Part shown: in pieces, positions 25,012-33,861 of the stretch
Position numbering within the stretch: the first letter of the stretch is position 1
Layout of the letters: the number at the start of each line of letters is the position of its first letter
NCBI RefSeq assembly: GCF_000744815.1
Contig: NZ_JQMQ01000005.1
Span: forward strand, 2,860,055-2,924,054
Length of the DNA stretch: 64,000 nucleotides
Direction of reading: 5' to 3'
Source: Phaeacidiphilus oryzae TH49
GTDB lineage: Bacteria > Actinomycetota > Actinomycetes > Streptomycetales > Streptomycetaceae
Translations under genes and position numbers: made by a program
Notes under the pieces: model-generated
The model's input: only the letters and a program-made list of their open reading frames with translations
What the model was told of the DNA's origin: nothing
The model's database searches: none

Positions 25012-26127
25012 ATGCGCGCTGCCCGGTACCGCACCCGTCTCCTGTCCCTCGCCGCCGCGGCGGCGCTCACCGCCGCCGCCGGCGCCCTCGCGCCCGCCGC
25101 CACTCCGGCGCGGGCCGCCACCGCGACCCCCCTCCAGGTCTACGGAGCCTGGCTGTGCGGCAACGACGCCTGCACCTGGGGGTCGGTCCGGGACATGACC
25201 GACTTCGACACCGCCAACCACTGGCTGATCGACCGCGGGGACGGCACCCCCTCGGTCAACCTGGTGGTGCTCAGCTTCGTCGACCCGCTGAAGCTGCTGG
25301 ACGGCACCACCGACGCCACCGACACCGACGGCGTCCCCAACGGCATGACCAGCGCCGTCGTCGACTACTTCACCAGCCATCAGATCCGGGTGATGCTCTC
25401 CGTCGGCGGCATCACCTACACCTCCGACTGGGACAGCGCCCTCGCCCAGAACCCCGCCCTCCTGGGCCAGAAGGCCGCCGCCCTGGCGACCAAGCTCGGC
25501 ACCGGCATCGAGATCGACTACGAGAACTCCTCCAGCCCGAACCTCACCGGACTGCAGAGCTTCGTCTCCGCCTACCGCGCCGCCCACCCCTACGACGCGA
25601 CCGGCGCCGACCCGGCCGCCCGCCTCACCATCGACCTCGCGGCCGGCGACCGCTGGCTGATCGGCATCGACCAGTACGCCACCGCGAACTGGCTCACCCC
25701 CGGGAACCCGGTGCTCGACTACGCCAACGCGATGGTCCCCAGCAAGCAGCCCTCGACCTCCACCGCCGAGTCCAACTGGCAGGAGCACATCGACGGCAAG
25801 CCCAACTACAGCCCCGCGATCCCGCCGCTGGCCCCGGCCAAGTTCACCGGCTCGGTCTACATAGACGACGGCAACAACCAGCCGCTGCCGGAGTGCACCG
25901 ACTTCGCCTCCTCGCTGGAGGACTCCACCGGCTCCTGGGTGGAGAGCGCCGCCCCGAACGGCGCGGGGACCACCCCGGGCCTCCTCGGCTACATGTTCTG
26001 GGCCGCGGAGAAGCCCTCCACCCGGGGCATCACCACCGACCCGCCCAACTCCTGCCAGGGCGGCGTGGGCGTGGGCTCCTCCACGTACTCCGTCCCCCTG
26101 CCGATGCCGCCGCTCAGGCAGCAGTGA
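25012..26127 (+). CDS. Secreted GH18-like glycosidase with altered catalytic motif
   Basis: A 371-residue protein with a signal peptide: basic start (MRAARYRTR), Ala/Leu core and likely cleavage after TPARA (about residue 36). RVMLSVGGITY holds the SxGG motif of GH18. The catalytic strand reads LGTGIEIDYENSSS: the acid/base Glu is kept, but the first Asp of DxxDxDxE is Thr and the second is Glu. Activity may therefore be weak or directed at another glycan. Three Cys lie in the mature part (WLCGNDACTW, PECTDF) with a further one near the C-terminus (NSCQGG). ATG 25012 has GGAGG 5 nt upstream. A DasR-like site upstream suggests chitin/GlcNAc control. Confidence 0.78.
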   Translation: MRAARYRTRLLSLAAAAALTAAAGALAPAATPARAATATPLQVYGAWLCGNDACTWGSVRDMTDFDTANHWLIDRGDGTPSVNLVVLSFVDPLKLLDGTTDATDTDGVPNGMTSAVVDYFTSHQIRVMLSVGGITYTSDWDSALAQNPALLGQKAAALATKLGTGIEIDYENSSSPNLTGLQSFVSAYRAAHPYDATGADPAARLTIDLAAGDRWLIGIDQYATANWLTPGNPVLDYANAMVPSKQPSTSTAESNWQEHIDGKPNYSPAIPPLAPAKFTGSVYIDDGNNQPLPECTDFASSLEDSTGSWVESAAPNGAGTTPGLLGYMFWAAEKPSTRGITTDPPNSCQGGVGVGSSTYSVPLPMPPLRQQ

Positions 26128-26136
26128 CGGACGGGC

Positions 26137-26580
26137 TCACCGCTCCCCGGCGGCGACGGCCAGCGGGCTGCGCTCGGTCCCGCCGCCGGGCACCGGCTCG
26201 GAGGGGTCCTCGCCGAGGGCGAGGATCCGGTTGTCCGCGTCCACATGCACCACCCGCGGCCGCAGCCGCCGGGCCAGCGAGTCCGGCACCTGGGCGTAGC
26301 TGATCAGGATGACCAGGTCGCCGGGGTGCACCAGATGCGCGGCGGCCCCGTTGATCCCGATCACCCCGGAGCCCCGCTCCCCCTCGATGACGTACGTCTC
26401 CAGCCGGGCACCGTTGCTGATGTCCACGATGTGCACCAGCTCGCCGGGCAGCAGGTCGGCGGCCTCCATCAGCTCGGCGTCGACCGTGACCGACCCGACG
26501 TAGTGGAGGTTCGCCTCGGTCACCGTGGCCCGGTGGATCTTCGACTTGAACATGGTGCGGACGATCTCGTCGCGAGACAT
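26137..26580 (-). CDS. panD: Aspartate 1-decarboxylase
   Basis: A 147-residue PanD, which makes beta-alanine for pantothenate and coenzyme [12 protein letters not shown] contains the Gly-Ser self-cleavage site that generates the pyruvoyl cofactor. [18 protein letters not shown] and [20 protein letters not shown] are highly conserved. It is slightly longer than usual, with about 8 extra N-terminal residues (MSRDEIVR) and a 25-residue Pro/Gly tail. ATG 26580 has GGAG 5 nt upstream. The gene converges with the GH18 gene with a 9-bp gap and stands apart from panB/panC. Confidence 0.95.
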   Translation of the reverse strand: MSRDEIVRTMFKSKIHRATVTEANLHYVGSVTVDAELMEAADLLPGELVHIVDISNGARLETYVIEGERGSGVIGINGAAAHLVHPGDLVILISYAQVPDSLARRLRPRVVHVDADNRILALGEDPSEPVPGGGTERSPLAVAAGER

Positions 26581-26798
26581 GCGCGCTCCTCGGAACAGAC
26601 GGGATGACTCGACTTGCGCCCCGGAACGGGTGCGCAGTGGCCACCACCTCGTCGAGGGTGCCACATCCCCCCGACGAGGTCACCGCCCGTCCGCCCTGCC
26701 CCTGCCGGCCCGGCGGAGGCGCTCGGCCCGTCCCAGCTGTCCCGGGCGCCCCGGAAATCGGGATGCCCGGGCGGGTGGGGGCTGGCTAGGGTCGCGGC

Positions 26799-27473
26799 AT
26801 GCCGATCACCGACTCCGCTGCCGTCGGCGCTGCCGTCGGCGCTGCCGTCGGCGCTGCCGGCCGTCGTTCCGACGGTCCGTCCGCCGGTCCGAACGCCGGT
26901 CCTTCCGCCGTCCTCGCGCGGGCGGCCGAGGTACTGCTGGCGCTCGCCCATCCGCGTCGGCTGGCACTGCTGAACGCGGTGGCCGAAGCGGGGGCGGACG
27001 GATCGCCGGCGCGCCTCGCCGACCTCGCCGAGCGCAGCACCGGGCTGGACGCCAGGACGCTCTCCAAGGAGCTCGGCCGCCTGATCGAGGCCGGACCGGT
27101 CGTCCGCCAGGACGGCGGTTTCCGCGCCCGGTTCGACTCCCTCTCCGAACTCTCCTCGGAGCTGGGCGAGTTGACGGCCCTCGGCCGGATCGTCCCGCCG
27201 GGCTCGCCGCTCCGCCGGTACCTCACCCACGGCCGGCTGACCACCTATCCCCGGAACCCGGCCGACCTGCGGGCCGTCGCCGCCGCGGCCGCCGAACTGC
27301 TGCCGGACGACCGGTGCCTCACCGAGGCGGAGGTCAACGAGCTCCTCGCGCAGGCCGATCCGGACACCGCCCGGCTCCGGCGCCTCCTCGCCGACCTCGG
27401 CCTGGTGACCAGGACCGGTTCCGCCGAGTACCGCCGTACCGGCCCCGAAGGCCGCGGCGCTACTGGCGCTTGA
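26799..27473 (+). CDS. ArsR-like winged-helix regulator with DUF2087 domain
   Basis: A 224-residue protein. After a low-complexity N-terminus made of three 12-bp DNA repeats (26817-26852, AAVG units) comes a winged helix (about 38-110; LLALAHPRRLALLNAVAEAG, TLSKELGRLIEAG). A DUF2087 domain follows (about 140-210; YLTHGRLTTYPRNPADLRAV, RCLTEAEVNELLAQ). DUF2087 is common at the C-terminus of such regulators and its ligand is unknown. There is no ribosome site; TAGGGT (26787-26792) is 6 nt before ATG 26799, so a leaderless mRNA is predicted. Its 3' end overlaps the opposing gene by 14 bp. Confidence 0.8.
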   Translation: MPITDSAAVGAAVGAAVGAAGRRSDGPSAGPNAGPSAVLARAAEVLLALAHPRRLALLNAVAEAGADGSPARLADLAERSTGLDARTLSKELGRLIEAGPVVRQDGGFRARFDSLSELSSELGELTALGRIVPPGSPLRRYLTHGRLTTYPRNPADLRAVAAAAAELLPDDRCLTEAEVNELLAQADPDTARLRRLLADLGLVTRTGSAEYRRTGPEGRGATGA

Positions 27474-28446
27474 GCGCCTCCACCGCGAACGCGCCCAACT
27501 GCTCGGCCGCCGCCACCGACGCCGGATCCCCGGCCCCGGCGGCCGAGCCGACCGGACCCGCGATGACGTAGTAGGTGAACCGCCCGTAGGCGCCGTGCCG
27601 CAGCGCGCAGGGGACCTGGTCCGGGCAGAAGCCCGGCACGCTGCCGCCGTGCAGCGGCTCGACGTGCCCGGCGTACACCGCGTCGGCCGCCTGCGCGGCC
27701 GCCGCGTCCGGCAGCACCCCCACCCCGACGGTGACCGCCCGGTCGCCGGAGACCCAGGTGGCGCGCAGCAGTTGGGTGCAGCCGTCGGGCGCCAGGATGT
27801 CCCCCAGCAGCCCGGTGGTGGCGAGCCAGCAGGGACTCTTCTCGGCGGCCAGCTCCCGGGTGTACGTCCGCCCGCCCACCTGGATCGTCGAGGCGTACAG
27901 CACGTCCTCGGCGCTGAGCGCCTCCGGCCCCGCGACGCGGGTGGGGGTGGCCCCCGGGCTGGGCGCCGAGCCTCCCGCGCCGCCTGTGCCCCCGGCGCCG
28001 CCCTGGCTGCCCGTACCACTCCCCGCCGAGCCGGCACCGGCCGTCGCCGAGGCGGGCGGCGAGCCCGCCGCTCCCGTGCCGCCCCCGGAGGAGGCGCCCG
28101 GCGAGCCCCCCTTCTCCGCGGCGGAGCCGGCCCCGGCCGCAGCCGCGGACCCCGCCCCCGCGCCGGCGTCCGCCGAGCCCGCGGCGGTGGTCCGCTCCTG
28201 GGCGGTCACCCGGCTCCCCGACCCGGACCCGGGCCCGTCCACCAGCTGGGCTATCGCGACCCCGGTCCCGGCCAGCACCATGGCCGCGGCCACCGCCCCG
28301 ACCACGAAGGTCCGCCTGCGGTGCCGGTGGGCCGAGTCGCCCGTCTCCGCGAAGGCCTGCCGGCCGGACTCCGTACCGCGCGGATCACCCAGGTCACCCA
28401 GGCCACGCGGGTCGGGCCCGCGGCCCCCCGGCTGGTAGTACGACAA
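27460..28446 (-). CDS. Membrane-anchored hypothetical protein with Gly/Ala/Ser linker
   Basis: A 328-residue protein. A polar basic N-terminus (1-48) is followed by one membrane segment (TFVVGAVAAAMVLAGTGVAIAQL, about 46-68), a 100-residue Gly/Ala/Ser linker (about 75-165), and a conserved extracytoplasmic domain of about 160 residues. That domain has four Cys (SPCWLATTG, DGCTQLLRA, GFCPDQVPCALRH), likely two disulfides, and the segment YASTIQVGGRTYTREL. I do not recognise the family; the layout is like streptomycete cell-surface or sensor proteins. TTG 28446 has GGGGAGG 8 nt upstream. Confidence 0.75.
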   Translation of the reverse strand: MSYYQPGGRGPDPRGLGDLGDPRGTESGRQAFAETGDSAHRHRRRTFVVGAVAAAMVLAGTGVAIAQLVDGPGSGSGSRVTAQERTTAAGSADAGAGAGSAAAAGAGSAAEKGGSPGASSGGGTGAAGSPPASATAGAGSAGSGTGSQGGAGGTGGAGGSAPSPGATPTRVAGPEALSAEDVLYASTIQVGGRTYTRELAAEKSPCWLATTGLLGDILAPDGCTQLLRATWVSGDRAVTVGVGVLPDAAAAQAADAVYAGHVEPLHGGSVPGFCPDQVPCALRHGAYGRFTYYVIAGPVGSAAGAGDPASVAAAEQLGAFAVEALKRQ

Positions 28447-28690
28447 CCCTCACACCTCCCCGGCACCGGACGGCATGCTAGCCGAGCCCGGTCCCCGCGC
28501 CCGCCGATCGGCGAAGACCGCGCTTTCCCCCGGCGCCCCTCCTCCTCCCGCCTTTCCACCCCCTCCTCGGCCAAGTCATCCGACGACTATTCCGGAATCC
28601 CTTCCTTTAGCCGGGAGCGAACTGCTAACTTGCCGCAACATTCGCCATGTCATCGGACAACCCGTGCACCCCCCACCGTCGAGGACCACC

Positions 28691-30208
28691 ATGACGCGAA
28701 GAAAGTCGATCGCGGCGACCATCGCCGACGCCGATGCCGCGAGCACCCGGCTCACCCGGGCCCTGGGGCCGTTGCAGATGACGCTGATGGGCATCGGCGT
28801 GACCGTGGGAGCCGGCATCTTCGTGCTCACCGGCACCGCCGCGGCCCGCTACGCCGGGCCCAGCATCGTCCTCTCCTATCTGCTGGGCGCGGTGGCCACC
28901 TTCCTGGTCGCGCTCTGCTACACCGAGTTCGCCAGCACCGTCCCGGTGGCCGGCAGCGCGTACACCTACGCGTATGTGTCGCTCGGGGAGCTGGTGGCCT
29001 GGATCATCGGCTGGGACCTGATCCTGGACATGACGATGGGCGCCGGAGCGGTGGCCACCGGCTGGTCCCAGTACGTCACTGACTTCCTGGGCTCCTTCGG
29101 CGTCCACCTGCCCTCGGCGATCGCCGGCCCCACGGCCACCCTCAACGTCCCCGCGGTGCTGGTGGTCCTGGTGCTCACCGCCGTGCTGGCCGCGGGGATC
29201 CGCACCACCGCCCGGGCCAACCTGGTGATGACCTTCGTGAAGCTGGCCGCGGTGGCCCTCTTCCTGGTGATCGGCGTGCAGCACCTCCACAGCGCCAACT
29301 GGTCGCCCTTCGTCCCGGCGGGCAAGGCCGCCGCCGCGGGCGGCAGCCTCTGGCAGGAGCCGCTGCTGAGCAAGCTGGGCCTGGGGCTCAACGCCAGCTT
29401 CGGGGCGGCGGGCGTCCTCACCGGCGGGGCCATCGTCTTCGGCGCCTACTCCGGCTTCGACATCATGGCCTCCAGCGCGGAGGAGGCCCGCGACCCGCGC
29501 CGCACCATGCCCCGGGCGCTCAGCGCCACCGTCGCGGTCTGCGCCCTCCTCTACATGGCGGTCGCCGTCGTGGTCACCGGCATGGAGCACTACACCAGGC
29601 TCGACAACGCGGCGCCGATCACCGGTGCGCTGGAGGCGGTCGGCGCCCACTGGGCGAGCCGGGTCATCGGACTCGGCGCGATCTGCGGTCTCACCACCGT
29701 GGTGATGATCATGATGCTCGGGCAGTCCCGGGTCTTCCTGGCGATGAGCCGCGACCGGCTGATCCCGGAGTGGTTCTCGCACGTCCACCCGGTCACCCGC
29801 AGCCCGCGCCGGGTGGTCTGGCCGCTCGGCATCGCGGTCGCGCTGATGACCGCCCTGCTGCCGATCAACGACCTCGCCGAGCTCGGCAACATCGGCATGC
29901 TGATCTCGTTCGTGATCGTCTGCCTCGGCGTCATGCGGCTCCGGCGCACCCAGCCCGACCAGCCGCGGGCCTTCACCACCCCGTGGGTGCCGTTCGTCCC
30001 GGTGCTGGCCATCGTGCTCTGCGTGATCCTGGCGCTGAGCCTGCCCCTGGTCACCTGGGTCCGGTTCCTCGCCTGGATGGCCGCCGGACTGGTCCTCTAC
30101 TACTTCTACGGCCGCCGGCACAGCCGCGTCGCGTCTGCCGAGAACGCAGAGACCGCCGAGAACGCAGAGACGACCGCGTCCGCCCCGCTGTCCGAGCCCC
30201 GCCCCTGA
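28691..30208 (+). CDS. Cationic amino acid transporter-type APC permease
   Basis: A 505-residue permease with about 12-13 membrane segments. The sequence RALGPLQMTLMGIGVTVGAG followed by IFVLTG, then FVALCYTEFAS-like and VPVAGSAYTYAYVSLGELVAW, is characteristic of the CAT (YfnA/lysine-arginine) group; FDIMASSAEEARDPRRTMPRA is the conserved loop. The C-terminus carries two in-frame copies of an 18-bp repeat (30137-30172; AENAET units). ATG 28691 is preceded by GAGG. Import of basic or neutral amino acids is likely by family. A perfect two-way terminator follows. Confidence 0.9.
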   Translation: MTRRKSIAATIADADAASTRLTRALGPLQMTLMGIGVTVGAGIFVLTGTAAARYAGPSIVLSYLLGAVATFLVALCYTEFASTVPVAGSAYTYAYVSLGELVAWIIGWDLILDMTMGAGAVATGWSQYVTDFLGSFGVHLPSAIAGPTATLNVPAVLVVLVLTAVLAAGIRTTARANLVMTFVKLAAVALFLVIGVQHLHSANWSPFVPAGKAAAAGGSLWQEPLLSKLGLGLNASFGAAGVLTGGAIVFGAYSGFDIMASSAEEARDPRRTMPRALSATVAVCALLYMAVAVVVTGMEHYTRLDNAAPITGALEAVGAHWASRVIGLGAICGLTTVVMIMMLGQSRVFLAMSRDRLIPEWFSHVHPVTRSPRRVVWPLGIAVALMTALLPINDLAELGNIGMLISFVIVCLGVMRLRRTQPDQPRAFTTPWVPFVPVLAIVLCVILALSLPLVTWVRFLAWMAAGLVLYYFYGRRHSRVASAENAETAENAETTASAPLSEPRP

Positions 30209-30210
30209 CC

Positions 30211-30267
30211 CGGAAACGACAGGGCCCCGCCGCCGAACCTGCCGGCGACGGGGCCCTGTCGTTTCCG
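30211..30267. terminator. Two-way terminator, 19-bp perfect stem
   Basis: CGGAAACGACAGGGCCCCG (30211-30229) is the exact reverse complement of 30249-30267, with a 19-nt Gly/Pro-codon-like loop. Both sides have an A- or T-run at the base of the stem. It ends the CAT permease transcript and the convergent amidase transcript. Confidence 0.9.
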
Positions 30268-30271
30268 CAGG

Positions 30272-32701
30272 TCACTTCAGGACGACGATCCCGTCCGTCG
30301 TGATGGTGGGCCGGCCGCTGGTGCCGACGACCACGATCTTCAGGGTGTGGGTGCCGCTGCTCGACCAGGACTTGGTCCAGATCGCCTGGCGGTAGAGGGT
30401 GCTGGCGGACTTCAGGTCCACCGTGGACAGCTTCACCCCGTCCACGTAGACGTAGACCTGCCCGGAGGTGGAGGCCCGGGAGACCACCCAGGCCACCGAC
30501 CGGCCGGTGAAGGTCCAGCTGATCGAGGCGCCCTTGCTGCCGCTGCTGTACGAGTAGCCGCCCAGGTAGCTGGAGCTCGACCGCTTGGTCCAGGTGCCGG
30601 TCCGGGTGGTCGAGGTCTCCTGGACGATCGAGGTGCTGCGGGCCACCGAGGCGGTGGCGTAGTTGCCCGCCCAGTCGGTCGCCTTGAACGCCCAGGTGGT
30701 GCTGGCGCCGACCTTGGCCCAGGCGTTCCAGTAGGTGGTGCTCAGCGCGAAGTTGCCGGTGCTCGGGCTGGTCGCGGCGAAGGTGCGCAGCGCGGTGTTG
30801 TCCGTCGCCTTCCAGTTCACGCCGACCGGGGCCGAGGTGCTGGAGACCGTGCCGGTGCGCAGGGCCGCGTTCGGCGCGGTGGTGAAGACCGGCTTGGTGG
30901 TGTCCGCGACGACGGTGGCCGCCGCCGAGGTGCTGGTCCCGCCGCGGGCGTGCACCGCGCGGACGGTGACCGAGTGGGTGCCGGCCGCCAGGCTGAGCGC
31001 CAGCGAGCGGGTGCTCGCGCTCGGGCTGGCCACCACCTTGCCGTCGACCAGCACGTCGAACCTCCGCAGCAGCGCGGACGGCCAGCTCTCCGACCAGGTG
31101 ACGGTCGCCTTGCCGGTGGTGTACCAGGTGCTGCCGTTCTTGTTCGCCCCGGTCATCCCGGTGACCGCGGGCGCGGGCGCGGGGCCCTCGGCGTAGCTGC
31201 GGATGCTCGCCAGCTGCGCGTACAGGTCGTCGCCCGGGCACTCGGTGGCGTAGCCGTCGCGGTGGCCGGAGATCGCCGGGAAGTCGTAGACCTGGCCGGC
31301 GACGAAGTGCCGCGGCGTGGTGCTGGTGGACTTGTAGCCGTTGGTCGCGGCGTTCTGGGTGAAGCCGGCCGTCAGGTACGTCAGCTGCGCGGGGTCGATG
31401 CCGTACATGCCGAACTTCCAGTCGGCGAGCGCGGCGAGCGAGGTGAGGACGGCGGTCGGGGCGCTGGTGGTGGTGTAGGTGCCGAGGACGGCCACGCCCA
31501 TCGTGTCGGTGTTCCACCCGTAGGTGTGGGCGCCGATCACCGGCAGGGCCTCACCGCCGCCGTTGTCCAGGCCTCCCCAGCGGCCCTCGAAGATGGTGCC
31601 GCACTTGTCGACCATGAAGTTGTAGCCCAGGTCCCGCCAGCCGTTGACCTGCACGTGGTACGTGTAGTCGGCCTGGATCAGGGCGGCCGATCCGTTGGCG
31701 TTGGTCGGGTCGGTGCTGCAGACGTAGCTGTTGGTCTGGTCGGTGTGGTGGACCCACATCTCCTTGACGCCGTCCGGCGAGTAGTCCGGCAGCGTCTGCT
31801 CGCGCAGGGTCTCGTCGGCGCCCCAGCCGGCCCGGTCCACGATGGGCGGCTTGGGCGCGGTGGAGGTGGGCGCGGGCGGGACGGTCGCGGTGGGGCTGGT
31901 GGTGGCGCTGGCGGAGGCGGAAGCGCTGGTGCTGGTGCTCGCGCTCGCCGAACCGGTGTCGCTCGCCGAGGCGCTCGCGCTGGCCGACGCGCTGTCCGTG
32001 GCGGTGGCCGAGTCGGTGGCGGAGGCCGAGTCAGTGGCGGTCGCGGTCGCGTCCATCGCGTACCCGGCCGCCTGCATCCCCGATCCGGAGGGCGAGCCGG
32101 CGGAGGACGAGTCGGTGCGGGTCACCGTCCCCAGGTCGCCGGAGGAGACCAGGTTGAGCCGCAGCCCCTTGGGCAGCGCCCGGCCCGGCTTGTCGGAGAG
32201 CACCCGCACCTCGACGCCGTCGGACGGCCCGGTCCACAGCGGCTCGGTGGAGCCGTGCTCGGTCCGGCCCTCGGCGGCGCCCGGGTCCGGCGCGGTGTCG
32301 CTCGCGTCCACGGACTGCCAGTCCGTCCAGGCGCCGGTGGACATGCTCTTGGTGCGGATCTGGACGGTGCCCGAGATCTGCGCGTGCGGGTCCGTCCAGG
32401 AGACCCCGACCAGGTTGAACGGCGAGGTCGAGCGCTGCCCGAGACCCGCCGCCGGAGCCCCGGCGTACCGGCCGCCGAGACGCAGCGAGGAGCCGGAGGG
32501 AAGATCCGCGAGCGTGGTGGCCGCCAGCTTGGCGGCGACTCGGGCGTGGCCGCGCAGCGCCGCGTTCGCGCCGCTCCCGTCGGTGCCGGCGTAGGCGACG
32601 GCGGCGATCCCGCCGCCGGCTACCAGGACCGTGCCGACCCCGATCCAGGCCTTCGCCTTGAGCGGTATGGACCGCCGACCATGTGCACTCCCCTTTGGCA
32701 T
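30272..32701 (-). CDS. Secreted/anchored PGRP-domain N-acetylmuramoyl-L-alanine amidase
   Basis: An 809-residue protein. N-terminal signal or anchor (KAWIGVGTVLVAGGGIAAVAYA, about 17-38), an N-terminal beta-rich region (about 60-205), a Ser/Ala/Thr-rich linker (about 215-275), then a PGRP amidase domain (about 285-480). Zinc ligands are visible: His in MWVHHTDQTN, His in PAISGHRDGYA and Cys in ATECPGDDLY; Tyr/His helpers are likely. Two beta-sandwich repeats (about 490-650) and a C-terminal beta domain (about 655-809) follow and may bind wall glycans. It cleaves peptide stems from peptidoglycan outside the cell. ATG 32701 has AGGA about 6 nt upstream. Confidence 0.9.
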   Translation of the reverse strand: MPKGSAHGRRSIPLKAKAWIGVGTVLVAGGGIAAVAYAGTDGSGANAALRGHARVAAKLAATTLADLPSGSSLRLGGRYAGAPAAGLGQRSTSPFNLVGVSWTDPHAQISGTVQIRTKSMSTGAWTDWQSVDASDTAPDPGAAEGRTEHGSTEPLWTGPSDGVEVRVLSDKPGRALPKGLRLNLVSSGDLGTVTRTDSSSAGSPSGSGMQAAGYAMDATATATDSASATDSATATDSASASASASASDTGSASASTSTSASASASATTSPTATVPPAPTSTAPKPPIVDRAGWGADETLREQTLPDYSPDGVKEMWVHHTDQTNSYVCSTDPTNANGSAALIQADYTYHVQVNGWRDLGYNFMVDKCGTIFEGRWGGLDNGGGEALPVIGAHTYGWNTDTMGVAVLGTYTTTSAPTAVLTSLAALADWKFGMYGIDPAQLTYLTAGFTQNAATNGYKSTSTTPRHFVAGQVYDFPAISGHRDGYATECPGDDLYAQLASIRSYAEGPAPAPAVTGMTGANKNGSTWYTTGKATVTWSESWPSALLRRFDVLVDGKVVASPSASTRSLALSLAAGTHSVTVRAVHARGGTSTSAAATVVADTTKPVFTTAPNAALRTGTVSSTSAPVGVNWKATDNTALRTFAATSPSTGNFALSTTYWNAWAKVGASTTWAFKATDWAGNYATASVARSTSIVQETSTTRTGTWTKRSSSSYLGGYSYSSGSKGASISWTFTGRSVAWVVSRASTSGQVYVYVDGVKLSTVDLKSASTLYRQAIWTKSWSSSGTHTLKIVVVGTSGRPTITTDGIVVLK

Positions 32702-32948
32702 GCCCGTCCTTCACTCCGGTTTCACCGCGTGACTGCGCGGAAACCTGCGCGTGCAGGTACCGCCGGAGCCTACGCACAAAAAAGCAGCCAGGTTCTGTCG
32801 TAAACCGTTCCACAGGCCACTGATACGAAAGCGATATCCAACAGCCCCATCCACCCCGTCCGCCGTCTCCGGCCACACCCGTCCCGCGACCCCAACTTCC
32901 GCTCCGCCGACCCGACTTGACTGGCCGTCGGGAAATCGCGCAAACCCC
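32702..32948. other. Divergent intergenic region between amidase and PadR genes
   Basis: No gene is supported. AT content is high near 32745-32850, where the amidase promoter is expected; hexamers are ambiguous. The PadR promoter and operator begin at 32949. Confidence 0.4.
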
Positions 32949-32989
32949 TTGCCAGGTGTCCGCCTCCCTCGCATACTCGTCGACAAGTA
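32949..32989 (+). promoter_or_regulatory. PadR promoter overlapped by a 16-bp dyad operator
   Basis: TTGCCA (32949-32954), a 17-bp spacer and CATACT (32972-32977) form a housekeeping-type promoter. TACTCGTCGACAAGTA (32974-32989) is a dyad with one mismatched pair and overlaps the -10; a third TACTCGT follows at 32988-32994. This is where an autorepressing PadR protein would bind. Confidence 0.6.
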
Positions 32990-33023
32990 CTCGTGAACAA
33001 ATAAGAGCGAAGGAGCAGCGGCG

Positions 33024-33677
33024 ATGGCCAAGCGGCGCCCAGTGGCAAACCTCCTCGCCCTCGCGGTGCTGGCCACGGTCGTCCAACGGCCCATGCACCC
33101 CTACGAGATGGCCTCCCTGCTGCGCGCCCGCGGCAAGGACGCGGACATGCCGATCAAGTGGGGATCGCTCTACACGGTCGTGCGGAACCTGACCAAGCAC
33201 GGCTTCCTGGAGGTCGAGGACACCACCCGGGAGGGCGGCCGCCCGGAGCGGACCGTCTACCGGATCACCGAGGCCGGCCACGCCGAACTGGTGGACTGGG
33301 TACGCGAGTTGGTCTCCGTGCCGGAGACCGAGCACACCCGCTTCAAGGCCGGACTCTCCGTCCTGGCCACCCTGCCGCCGGACGAGGCGACGGAGCTGCT
33401 GCGCCGGCGGCTCGCCTCCCTGGAGCGGTCCACCGCCGAGGCCCGCGCCTCGATGGAGCGGTACGGCAGCACGGTCCCCCGCCTCTTCCTGATCGAGGAC
33501 GAGTACCAACTCGCCGTCCTTCAGGCGGAGTCGGACTGGATCCGCGGACTGATCGAGGAGCTGGAGTCCGGCTCCTTCCCCCAGCTGGCCGTCTGGCGGA
33601 CCTGGCACGAGACCGGCGAGCCCCCGGCCGAACTGGCCGAACCGGCAGAACCGGCGAAGCACGGCGGCACGGACTGA
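33024..33677 (+). CDS. PadR-family transcriptional regulator
   Basis: A 217-residue regulator. ALAVLATVVQRPMHPYEMAS, then IKWGSLYTVVRNLTKHGFLEVE and GGRPERTVYRITEAGHAEL, form the PadR winged helix (residues 8-90). The C-terminal helical half (about 95-205) is the Vir_C-like dimerisation domain. ATG 33024 has AGGAG 8 nt upstream. Members often repress a neighbouring transporter or oxidoreductase; here the FAD monooxygenase gene downstream, about 180 bp away, is the nearest candidate target. A dyad at its own promoter suggests autoregulation. Confidence 0.9.
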   Translation: MAKRRPVANLLALAVLATVVQRPMHPYEMASLLRARGKDADMPIKWGSLYTVVRNLTKHGFLEVEDTTREGGRPERTVYRITEAGHAELVDWVRELVSVPETEHTRFKAGLSVLATLPPDEATELLRRRLASLERSTAEARASMERYGSTVPRLFLIEDEYQLAVLQAESDWIRGLIEELESGSFPQLAVWRTWHETGEPPAELAEPAEPAKHGGTD

Positions 33678-33696
33678 ACCACCCGCAGACGAGAGA

Positions 33697-33737
33697 AGGC
33701 CCCGGCCAGGTGTTGCAGCACCGAGACCAGGGCCCCT
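33697..33737 (+). terminator. Possible terminator or attenuator after PadR
   Basis: AGGCCCCGG near 33697 and CCAGGGCCCCT ending at 33737 pair with a 2-nt bulge, and the loop contains the smaller dyad GGTGTTGCAGCACC (33708-33721). There is no strong T-run, so read-through into the monooxygenase gene is possible. Confidence 0.4.
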
Positions 33738-33861
33738 ACCCCGAACCGACCCCCGCGGTGAGCGGATCCCGGATCCGAAGTGGCACGGCAAGAATAACCG
33801 GGCTCCCTCCCCAGGACGGTTCCGAACCCACCGAAACCGAGTTCGCACCCTGGGAGCAGCA

